This document shows, piece after piece, positions 6,876-13,474 of a stretch of DNA of 13,474 bases. The stretch lies in the NCBI GenBank assembly GCA_002435365.1, contig DJMM01000061.1:1-13474 (forward strand), read 5' to 3'. Position 1 is the first letter of the stretch. Each line of letters begins with the position of its first letter. A model generated the notes under the pieces. The model did not search any database, had not been told where the DNA came from, and saw only the letters and a list, made by a program, of their open reading frames with translations. Source of the stretch: Ignavibacteriales bacterium UBA6490. GTDB taxonomy: Bacteria; Bacteroidota; Ignavibacteria; Ignavibacteriales; Ignavibacteriaceae. Made by a program: the position numbers and the translations under genes.

Positions 6876-8254
6876 ACAAAACCGGACTTACAATAGAAGA
6901 TCTTTTTAATATCCCCAACGCTGAAATATTCAGTCCGGATAATATGGATAGAATATTTGCCGTCTCAGCAGATTCCAGGAAAATGCCAAAGGACGCATTA
7001 TTTGCTGCCATTAAGGGAGCTAACTTCGATGGTCATGATTTTATAAAGGATGCAGTTAAGAAAGGGGCGACTGCAGTAATGATAAACAGGAACAGGGCGG
7101 ATCTGGCTGAAAAGATTAATGTGCCTGTTATTGTTGTGGACGACACCATAAAAGCCCTGGGGATAATTGCATCAGTTTGGCGGAAGAAATTAGAAACAAA
7201 AATTATTGCCTTAACCGGCAGTGCCGGAAAAACAACTACAAAGGAGATGCTGGCAGCTGTATTGGGAGAAAAATTTAAAGTAAACAAGACATCGGGAAAC
7301 AACAACAACCATCTGGGTGTTCCGTTTACGCTTCTGGACACCAATAATAGTCACGAAATTCTTATCGCCGAACTGGGTACCAACCATTTCGGGGAGATAA
7401 AATATACTGCTGAAATCGCAATGCCGGATTATGCACTGATAACCAATATTGGACATTCGCACCTCGAGTATCTCCAGGACCTTAAGGGAGTAATGAAGGA
7501 GAAAGGTGTACTGTTTGATATTACCTCGGCAAACGGCGGATTCCTGTTTGTGAACGCAGATGACCCGCAGATCAGGAAGTATGCGATTCGTTTCCCGAGA
7601 ACAATGACTTATGGATTCAAGGGCAATCATGACGTTACCGGTGAAATTGTAGGATATAATGAGTTCGGGAATGCAGAGGTTGAAATAAAATACAGGGATA
7701 AAAAGCTTAAAGTTTTTCTTCCCACTCCCGGTGAACAGGCAGCGTTCAATTTTATTGCAGTCTGCGCTGTGGCATTCAGGCTGGGTTTGAAAACCGGGGA
7801 GATCGAAAACGGTATTAAAAAATTCAGTAATGCCGGCCGCAGACTGAATGTAAAGAAAAAGAAGGAATTTGTTTTAATAGACGACAGTTATAATGCTAAT
7901 CCTGATTCCATGAAATATTCAATAAGCCTGTTGACAAAATTCGAAAGCAGGAATAAAATTTTGGTACTTGGTGATATGCTCGAGCTGGGTATGAATGCTG
8001 AAGAACTTCACAGGAAGCTTGCAAGGATAATCCATAAAGCAAAAATTGATGAGGTATATACAACCGGATCATTAATGGAGCATCTTCAGGATGAACTTAG
8101 CGGCAAAAAAATATCCGGCAGTCATTTCAAGAACAGGGAGCAGCTAAAAGTTTTCCTGAAAAATAAAGACCTTAGTAATTCTGTGATTCTTATTAAAGGT
8201 TCCCGCGGCATGAAGATGGAAGAATTTGTCGAGGTTCTGGAGGCACGGAAATAA
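6872..8254 (+). CDS. murF: MurF, UDP-MurNAc-tripeptide:D-Ala-D-Ala ligase
   Basis: A 460-residue Mur ligase that attaches D-Ala-D-Ala to complete UDP-MurNAc-pentapeptide in the cytoplasm. Visible motifs are the P-loop TGSAGKTTTKEM (115-126), the MurF-typical GNNNNHLGVPFTLL (142-155), AELGTNHFGEI (166-176), DDSYNANPDSM (337-347) and GSRGMKME (443-450). The P-loop has Ala118 where many homologues have Asn. The start is TTG, giving a TTGA overlap with the murE stop (4 bases); GGAG at 6857-6860 lies 11 bases upstream. The next in-frame ATG would remove 24 residues of the N-terminal domain, so TTG is preferred. One base separates the stop codon from mraY. Confidence 0.95.
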   Translation: MNKTGLTIEDLFNIPNAEIFSPDNMDRIFAVSADSRKMPKDALFAAIKGANFDGHDFIKDAVKKGATAVMINRNRADLAEKINVPVIVVDDTIKALGIIASVWRKKLETKIIALTGSAGKTTTKEMLAAVLGEKFKVNKTSGNNNNHLGVPFTLLDTNNSHEILIAELGTNHFGEIKYTAEIAMPDYALITNIGHSHLEYLQDLKGVMKEKGVLFDITSANGGFLFVNADDPQIRKYAIRFPRTMTYGFKGNHDVTGEIVGYNEFGNAEVEIKYRDKKLKVFLPTPGEQAAFNFIAVCAVAFRLGLKTGEIENGIKKFSNAGRRLNVKKKKEFVLIDDSYNANPDSMKYSISLLTKFESRNKILVLGDMLELGMNAEELHRKLARIIHKAKIDEVYTTGSLMEHLQDELSGKKISGSHFKNREQLKVFLKNKDLSNSVILIKGSRGMKMEEFVEVLEARK

Positions 8255-8255
8255 T

Positions 8256-9365
8256 ATGTTCTATTATCTGTTTGAATATATAAACCGTGCTTTTAATCCT
8301 CCCGGATTTGACGTATTCAGGTTTTTGACTTTCCGCTCCGCACTGGCGGCTATATCGGCATTGTTTATGTCGCTGCTGCTTGGACCGGTAATCATACGGA
8401 TACTTCAGAAAAACCAGCTTGGCGAAGCGAAAAAAGCAGACGGCCCGAAATTCCACTGGTCCAAAGCAGGCACGCCGACCATGGGAGGAATAATTGTTGT
8501 ATTGTCAGTGGTAATTCCGGTTCTGCTATGGAGTGATATCAAGAGCATTTATATTATACTTATTCTGGTTGGAACTCTCTGGCTGGGCGCAGTCGGATTT
8601 CTTGATGATTACCTGAAAGTTGTAAAAAAGAAACCGAACGGACTGATTGCGCGTTACAAGCTGCTGGGACAAATTTTAATCGGACTGATAGTTGGTGCTG
8701 CTATTTACTTTTCACCTGTTTTCGGGGAGTACAACACCTTAACAACTGTTCCGTTCCTTAAAGACGTAAATTTTGATTTCTCGTACTTCTACATTCCGGT
8801 GGTAGTTTTCATCGTGACGGCAACTTCAAATGCCGTAAACCTTACTGACGGTCTTGATGGTCTTGCTATCGGCGTGACCACAATAGTTATGCTTGCACTT
8901 GCAATAATAAGTTATGTAAGCGGCAACGCCATCTATGCAAATTATCTCAATATTATTTACCTGCCCGGGTCGGGTGAATTAACAGTTTTTGTTGCAGCAC
9001 TTATTGGTGCCTCGCTGGGATTTTTATGGTTTAACTTTTACCCGGCACAGGTATTTATGGGAGATACGGGTTCTCTTGCCCTGGGAGGTGCGTTTGGAAT
9101 TTTAGCTGTACTTATTAAGAAGGAGCTGCTGATACCGATACTGGGTGGAATATTCTTTCTTGAAACAGTATCTGTTATTATACAGCGGCTATACTTTAAG
9201 TATACAAAAAAGAAGTATGGTGAGGGAAGAAGGATTTTTAAAATGGCACCCATCCATCATCATTTTGAGATGACCGGACTGCCCGAGCCTAAAATAGTAA
9301 TGAGGTTTTATATAGTAGCAATCATTCTGGCAATTGTAAGCTTAGCATCATTTAAGATAAGGTAA
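8256..9365 (+). CDS. mraY: MraY, phospho-MurNAc-pentapeptide transferase
   Basis: Integral membrane enzyme that transfers phospho-MurNAc-pentapeptide to undecaprenyl phosphate, making lipid I on the inner face of the cytoplasmic membrane. The open frame extends upstream to a TTG at 8226, but the ATG at 8256 is chosen: it starts one base after the murF stop, gives 369 residues (Escherichia coli has 360), begins with the typical MFYYLFEY, and has GGAGG at 8239-8243 plus GGAA at 8247-8250 upstream. With this numbering the catalytic and Mg-binding motifs are intact: LDDY (Asp117, Asp118), NLTDGLDG (195-202), FMGDTGS (267-273) and the histidine motif MAPIHHHFE (330-338). About ten hydrophobic membrane segments are visible. 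It overlaps murD by one base (TAATG). Confidence 0.97.
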   Translation: MFYYLFEYINRAFNPPGFDVFRFLTFRSALAAISALFMSLLLGPVIIRILQKNQLGEAKKADGPKFHWSKAGTPTMGGIIVVLSVVIPVLLWSDIKSIYIILILVGTLWLGAVGFLDDYLKVVKKKPNGLIARYKLLGQILIGLIVGAAIYFSPVFGEYNTLTTVPFLKDVNFDFSYFYIPVVVFIVTATSNAVNLTDGLDGLAIGVTTIVMLALAIISYVSGNAIYANYLNIIYLPGSGELTVFVAALIGASLGFLWFNFYPAQVFMGDTGSLALGGAFGILAVLIKKELLIPILGGIFFLETVSVIIQRLYFKYTKKKYGEGRRIFKMAPIHHHFEMTGLPEPKIVMRFYIVAIILAIVSLASFKIR

Positions 9366-10711
9366 TGGACATACAGGGAAAGAAAATATCGGTAATCGGA
9401 GCAATCAGAAGCGGAATCGGCGCTGCAAAGCTTGTTAAACAGCTTGGCGGTATTCCGTTTGTAAGCGATGTTGACTCTTCACAGAGAGTTGCAGATTCGG
9501 TTAAGCTGCTCTCCGGATCCGGTATAGAGTATGAAATAGGCGGACATTCCGGCAAGGTTTACGAATGTGATTTTATGATCGTAAGCCCTGGTGTTCCTCT
9601 GAACTCACCGGTAATACTCGGCGCTGTGGAAAGAAAAATTAAAACCATAAGCGAAATTGAACTGGCTTATAATTTCTGCAAGGGAAAAATAACTGCGGTT
9701 ACAGGCACAAACGGCAAAACTACAACAACATCGCTGATTGCACACATTTACAATACATGCGGACATAAAACATATGCCGCCGGAAATATCGGACATGCAT
9801 TTTCCGAAGTAGCTTCAGATGTTGCGAAGAATGAATATGTATCTCTTGAAGTTTCAAGTTTTCAGATTGATCTCATCGAAAAATTCAGACCTGATGTGGC
9901 AGTCCTGCTTAATATTACCCCGGACCATCTTAACAGGTACGGGAACAGTTTCAAGAAATATATCGCATCGAAGATGCAGATATTCCGCAATATGAATGAG
10001 AAAAATTCGGCTGTTCTGAATCTTGATGATAGCGTGATTACATCCAACCTGCCAAAACTGAAGTGCAGCGTTTATTATTTCTCCATGAAACATGAACCTG
10101 ACAACGGCTGTACCTTCAACGGCAGGCAGATTGTATTCAGAAGAAACGGTAAGAATGAATTCTCATTCGATACGGAAAGACTGATTATAAAAGGGGGTCA
10201 TAATATAGCAAATAGTATGGCAGCCGTAACGGCGGCTAAAATTTACGGCTTCAGCGACAAACAAATAGCCGAGGGACTGGAAACATTTAAGGGGGTTGAG
10301 CACCGTCTTGAATTTGTAAGAGAAATTGAGGGTGTCAGGTATATTAACGATTCAAAGGCTACAAATGTGGAGTCGGTATGGCATGCTCTTAACAGCTTTA
10401 ACCAGCCTGTATTTCTTATTCTGGGCGGCCTGGATACCGGCAATGATTACAACAAAATTAAGGACCTGGTACAGGAGAAGGTTATTAAGATTTTTGCTAT
10501 CGGCACCTCGGCAGATAAAGTATTTAATTTTTTCCATCGTCTTGTAAAAGTGGAGGTTAAACCTTCAATGGAAGATGCTGTAATTGCGGCAAACAAGGAA
10601 GCCAGGGAAAACGACATAGTTCTCTTATCCCCCGCGTGCAAGAGTTTTGACATGTATACAAGCTTTGAGCATCGCGGCGAGGTTTTCAAGAAAGCGGTAT
10701 TGAATTTATAA
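9365..10711 (+). CDS. murD: MurD, UDP-MurNAc-L-Ala:D-glutamate ligase
   Basis: A 448-residue Mur ligase that adds D-Glu as the second residue of the stem peptide in the cytoplasm. It has an N-terminal Rossmann-like UDP-binding domain with IGAIRSG (11-17), a central ATPase domain with P-loop VTGTNGKTT (112-120), EVSSFQ (162-167), TPDHLNRY (185-192) and the probable carbamylated Lys203, and a C-terminal domain with HRLEFV (313-318), NDSKATN (328-334), GGLDTGND (354-361) and SPACKSFDMY (422-431). A small oddity is Thr358 in the GGxDxGxD loop, where many homologues carry Lys. The ATG overlaps the mraY stop, and its stop overlaps the ftsW ATG (both TAATG). Confidence 0.97.
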   Translation: MDIQGKKISVIGAIRSGIGAAKLVKQLGGIPFVSDVDSSQRVADSVKLLSGSGIEYEIGGHSGKVYECDFMIVSPGVPLNSPVILGAVERKIKTISEIELAYNFCKGKITAVTGTNGKTTTTSLIAHIYNTCGHKTYAAGNIGHAFSEVASDVAKNEYVSLEVSSFQIDLIEKFRPDVAVLLNITPDHLNRYGNSFKKYIASKMQIFRNMNEKNSAVLNLDDSVITSNLPKLKCSVYYFSMKHEPDNGCTFNGRQIVFRRNGKNEFSFDTERLIIKGGHNIANSMAAVTAAKIYGFSDKQIAEGLETFKGVEHRLEFVREIEGVRYINDSKATNVESVWHALNSFNQPVFLILGGLDTGNDYNKIKDLVQEKVIKIFAIGTSADKVFNFFHRLVKVEVKPSMEDAVIAANKEARENDIVLLSPACKSFDMYTSFEHRGEVFKKAVLNL

Positions 10712-11853
10712 TGAAAAAGTTAGCTGTAATAATATTTTTATCCAGTATTTCGCTTATGCTTATAGGCATGGTGCTGGTAATGAGCGCCAGCAGCGCTTAC
10801 AGCGAAGCAAAGTTTGATGATGTATTCCATTTATTCAATTCGCATCTGTTTAAGGTTGGTATCGGCATTATTCTGATGATCGGTTTTGCCATGGTGCCCT
10901 ATGAAATTTATAAAAATATAAGCAAGCCGGCGGTTTTTGTAGTGGCAGCGCTGCTGCTGTGGGTTCTGTTTGCAGGATCAAACCTGAAAGGTGCCGGAAG
11001 ATGGATTAATTTAGGATTTTTCTCTTTCCAGCCTGCCGAAGCTGCAAAACTTATACTGGTTATGCACCTGGCAGTACTTATCGAAAAGAAGGGAATGATG
11101 ATCCGGGAGTATAAATCGGGATTTCTCTATCTATTTATATGGGTAATTCTGATATCCGGCTTAATTATTATGCAGCCGAATTTAAGCAATGGAATTCTTC
11201 TGGTGGTGATATCTCTTGCAGTTCTTTATGTAGGCGGGGCAAGACCAAAGCATATTATGATATCGTCAGTGTTAAGCTTTTTGACTGCAGGTGCCGCGGT
11301 AATGGCATTCCGACACTCCAGGGAAAGAATTTTAAATTTCTCAAAGAGTCTGAGCGATGGAAATGGAGTTATCTACCAGGTAAATCAGGCAGTGCTTAGT
11401 CTTGGATCCGGAGGAATATTTGGTACCGGCCTCGGGAACAGCCGCCAGAGTAATTTTTTCCTGCCAGAAGCTTACGGAGATTTTATTTTCGCTATTCTTG
11501 GCGAAGAGCTTGGGTTCCTTGGATCGATACTGGTTACAGTACTTTTCATCCTGATTTTCTGCTGCGGGATACTTATTGCCAAAAGAACAAAGGATGTATT
11601 CGGGCAGATGCTGGCTTTCGGAATAACATTTACAGTAGTTACATACTTCCTTGTTAATGTCGGAGTTACTACAGGACTGCTGCCGACAACAGGACTGCCG
11701 CTTCCATTTATAAGCTACGGCGGCACATCAATAATATTCCTGTGTATTTCTGTTGGCATTCTGTTGAATATTGCACTGGTTCAATCCAGACTCGAATCGG
11801 TTCCAGAACCAATCGTACCGCTTCACCCGGAAACAAGCGGAGCTGCCGGATGA
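10711..11853 (+). CDS. ftsW: FtsW, septal peptidoglycan glycosyltransferase (SEDS family)
   Basis: A 380-residue polytopic membrane protein of the SEDS family (about ten membrane segments), which polymerises lipid II into glycan strands at the septum together with FtsI. Family signatures are GAGRWINLG (94-102), FQPAEAAKL (106-114), LPEAYGDFIFAILGEELG (251-268) containing the probable catalytic Asp257, and PTTGLPLPFISYGGTS (325-340). The loop usually read as QPDLG is QPNLS here (155-159); Asn-Leu-Ser forms are, from memory, common in FtsW of Bacteroidota, so this is probably a lineage trait. A short Pro-rich cytoplasmic tail follows the last membrane segment. The gene overlaps murD by 1 base and murG by 4 (ATGA). 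Confidence 0.95.
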   Translation: MKKLAVIIFLSSISLMLIGMVLVMSASSAYSEAKFDDVFHLFNSHLFKVGIGIILMIGFAMVPYEIYKNISKPAVFVVAALLLWVLFAGSNLKGAGRWINLGFFSFQPAEAAKLILVMHLAVLIEKKGMMIREYKSGFLYLFIWVILISGLIIMQPNLSNGILLVVISLAVLYVGGARPKHIMISSVLSFLTAGAAVMAFRHSRERILNFSKSLSDGNGVIYQVNQAVLSLGSGGIFGTGLGNSRQSNFFLPEAYGDFIFAILGEELGFLGSILVTVLFILIFCCGILIAKRTKDVFGQMLAFGITFTVVTYFLVNVGVTTGLLPTTGLPLPFISYGGTSIIFLCISVGILLNIALVQSRLESVPEPIVPLHPETSGAAG

Positions 11854-12950
11854 GCATTAAAAATAAATACAGATTTCTGTTTGCCGGCGGTGGCACCGGA
11901 GGTCATCTCTTTCCTGCAGTTGCAGTTGCTGAAAAGATAAGAGAAAAGATTCCGCAGTCGGAGATATTATTTATTGGCACAAAGAACAGGATAGAAGGAA
12001 CTGTGGTTCCTGCGTTAGGATTTGATTTCAGGTCGATATGGATAAAGGGATTTACCCGTGGTTCATTTTTGCAGAACATATTATTTCCGGTTAAACTGAT
12101 GGTGTCGACTATACAGTCATTTTTTATAAATCTTTTATTTCAGCCTAAAGTGGCGATAGGATCGGGAGGTTATGTCGCCGGTCCTGCTATTTATAGTGCG
12201 CGTTTAACCGGAGCAAGGATTATCCTGATTGAACCGAACAGTTATCCCGGAGTGACTACCAGGCTGCTTGAAAAGTATGCTGACGAGACGCACATAGCTT
12301 TCGAGGAATCGAAAAAATATCTGAGGGATAAGCATAAGATATTTATGACCGGAAACCCGGTAAGAAACAGTCTGAAGCTGTCGGATAAGGAAGCCGCCCT
12401 TGCTGCTTTCGGATTAAGTTCGGGAAAAAAGACAATACTTGTACTGGGAGGAAGTTTAGGTGCTGCAAGCATAAATAAAGCAACAGCATCATCGCTTGAT
12501 TTTCTTAAAGAAAAGGATATCCAGCTTATCTGGCAGACCGGGAAAAATTATTATAAGGATTATGAAAAATCAGCTGACAAGAATATTAAGGTTATTCCAT
12601 TTGTGGATAGTATGAATTTAGCATATTCATCGTGCGACCTGCTGATTTCCAGGGCCGGTGCGACAACCATAGCCGAAATAACCGTACTAGGTATACCGGC
12701 TGTGCTGATTCCTTCACCGAATGTTGCAGAAAATCATCAGTATTATAATGCAAAACACCTGTCAGATGAAGGCGCTGCTGTTCTTGTCGAGGATAAATAT
12801 TGCGCAGAAAGACTGCTGCCGACTCTGACGGGACTTATTGCCGACGACAACGGGCTGATTAAACTCAAGGAAAATGCACTGCGCCTCGGAAAACCGGAGG
12901 CTGCAGATTTAATTGCACAAAGAGCAATAAATATTGTGGAAACGATATGA
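11850..12950 (+). CDS. murG: MurG, UDP-GlcNAc:lipid I GlcNAc-transferase
   Basis: A 366-residue GT28-family transferase that adds GlcNAc to lipid I, giving lipid II, on the cytoplasmic side of the membrane. The open frame runs 36 codons further upstream inside ftsW, but the ATG at 11850 is chosen: it gives the usual length, puts GGGTGGH at residues 13-19 near the N-terminus as in the family, forms the ATGA overlap with the ftsW stop, and has CGGAG at 11838-11842 seven bases upstream. Other motifs are IGSGGYVAGPA (103-113), LGGSLGA (199-205), SRAGATTIAE (267-276) and the UDP-GlcNAc-binding AENHQYYNA (293-301). The loop usually read as HEQN (or QEQN) is IEPN here (127-130), with Pro in place of the conserved Gln. 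Its stop overlaps the next gene by 4 bases. Confidence 0.97.
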   Translation: MSIKNKYRFLFAGGGTGGHLFPAVAVAEKIREKIPQSEILFIGTKNRIEGTVVPALGFDFRSIWIKGFTRGSFLQNILFPVKLMVSTIQSFFINLLFQPKVAIGSGGYVAGPAIYSARLTGARIILIEPNSYPGVTTRLLEKYADETHIAFEESKKYLRDKHKIFMTGNPVRNSLKLSDKEAALAAFGLSSGKKTILVLGGSLGAASINKATASSLDFLKEKDIQLIWQTGKNYYKDYEKSADKNIKVIPFVDSMNLAYSSCDLLISRAGATTIAEITVLGIPAVLIPSPNVAENHQYYNAKHLSDEGAAVLVEDKYCAERLLPTLTGLIADDNGLIKLKENALRLGKPEAADLIAQRAINIVETI

Positions 12951-13417
12951 CAGAGCTTAAGAATAATATATTTAAATATAATATGTCGTTCTATTACCAG
13001 TCGACAATTATATACTTTGTAATATCAATAATATATCTGCTTCTGAGAGGAAGTTTTTCGGAAGATTCTTACAAGCTTGTAACGCATGACCCCATAATTT
13101 ATTTCTTTGCCATTATTGTGATGGTGTCTCTTTTAAGTTTACTGTATAACCAGTTTAAGAATCGTCACATGAAAATTACAAATGAGGGCATACAGTTTAT
13201 TGACAGGTTCGGAAGCAGATCCGTTAACCTGAATGATATTGAATATATAAAACTGGGCCGGGAAACCGGGAGATTCAGAAATATTGCTTTCAAGCAAATT
13301 AAAATTAAACGTAAGAATAAAAGAAGAGTTTTGCTGATAAGACCAAATGATTATGAGAATGCAGGCGATCTCTTGAACAAATTCAAAGAGTTAAAAAAGA
13401 TTTTGGAGAGTAATTAA
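12947..13417 (+). CDS. Unnamed two-helix membrane protein with a PH-like C-terminal domain
   Basis: A 156-residue protein I do not recognise by name. Two hydrophobic segments (about residues 19-35 and 49-67) form a probable hairpin in the cytoplasmic membrane. The rest (about 74-155) is soluble and basic. It has a beta-strand pattern MKITNEGIQF, then an ILE-type DIEYIKLG segment, a lysine/arginine-rich turn (KIKRKNKRR, 119-127), LLIRPNDY and a closing amphipathic helix. This order resembles bacterial PH-like domains that follow membrane hairpins; the assignment is by pattern only. It overlaps the murG stop by 4 bases (ATGA) and the murC start by 1 base (TAATG), so it is a true operon member and probably co-translated. 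Its place between murG and murC suggests a role linked to lipid II synthesis or septum assembly, but no reaction can be named. Confidence 0.88.
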   Translation: MTELKNNIFKYNMSFYYQSTIIYFVISIIYLLLRGSFSEDSYKLVTHDPIIYFFAIIVMVSLLSLLYNQFKNRHMKITNEGIQFIDRFGSRSVNLNDIEYIKLGRETGRFRNIAFKQIKIKRKNKRRVLLIRPNDYENAGDLLNKFKELKKILESN

Positions 13418-13474
13418 TGTTCAAGAATATCAAAAAAGTACATTTTGTCGGAATCGGCGGCATCGGGATGAGCG
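13417..13474 (+). CDS. murC: MurC, UDP-MurNAc:L-alanine ligase (5' end only)
   Basis: The first 19 codons are present before the window ends. They encode MFKNIKKVHFVGIGGIGMS, in which HFVGIGGIGMS is the N-terminal UDP-binding signature of MurC, the enzyme that adds L-Ala as the first residue of the stem peptide. The ATG overlaps the preceding TAA by one base, and GGAG at 13405-13408 lies eight bases upstream. The partial state is due to the window edge, not to a break in the gene. Confidence 0.92.
   Translation, partial: MFKNIKKVHFVGIGGIGMS

Noticed and set aside
7211..7630. A 139-codon - strand frame antisense to murF
   Set aside because: It is opposite well-conserved MurF motifs and shows no family features; its length reflects codon bias of the real gene.
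8226..8255. Upstream extension of mraY to a TTG inside murF
   Set aside because: The added ten residues (MSRFWRHGNN) are not MraY-like; the ATG at 8256 gives the standard N-terminus and follows the murF stop by one base.
11742..11849. Upstream extension of murG by 36 codons inside ftsW
   Set aside because: The extra residues are a shadow of ftsW; the ATG at 11850 has a Shine-Dalgarno, an ATGA overlap and the correct distance to GGGTGGH.

Overview
The window holds most of a division and cell-wall (dcw) gene cluster on the + strand (1752 to the right edge), preceded by a gene-free stretch of about 780 bases and one divergent lipoprotein gene on the - strand. The order is mraZ, rsmH, ftsL-like, ftsI (PASTA-bearing PBP), murE, murF, mraY, murD, ftsW, murG, an unnamed membrane gene, then the first 19 codons of murC. 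No rRNA, tRNA, CRISPR array, insertion sequence or phage gene was seen. The organism is most likely a Gram-negative member of the Bacteroidota/Chlorobiota (FCB) group, possibly Ignavibacteria-like. The clues are a TAnnTTTG -7 promoter element, weak or absent Shine-Dalgarno sites at several genes, a monofunctional division PBP ending in a PASTA domain, a meso-DAP type MurE (DNPR motif) and a lipoprotein with a relaxed lipobox. This placement is inference from motifs, not a database match.

Left part (1-972): a - strand gene for an exported lipoprotein of unknown function ends at a clear intrinsic terminator (32-57). The protein looks like two related beta-rich modules joined by a seven-proline hinge.

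Middle (973-1751): AT-rich and gene-free. It holds a possible - strand promoter, a 48-bp imperfect palindrome, a 13-bp palindrome, two overlapping hairpins followed by T-runs, a degenerate 11-bp tandem repeat, and the mra promoter. Just at and after the promoter are three TGGGN-type boxes spaced exactly five bases apart, which fits the known MraZ operator pattern and suggests autoregulation.

Right part (1752-13474): a tightly packed operon. Every gene junction overlaps by 1 to 11 bases except murF-mraY, which is separated by one base, so transcription is probably polycistronic and translation coupled. Together MurE, MurF and MurD (with MurC starting at the edge) build UDP-MurNAc-pentapeptide; MraY and MurG turn it into lipid II; FtsW and FtsI polymerise and crosslink it at the septum with an FtsL-like partner. 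MraZ and RsmH are the usual leading pair. The one unexpected member is a 156-residue protein with two membrane segments and a PH-like tail between murG and murC; it is the best candidate here for something undescribed.
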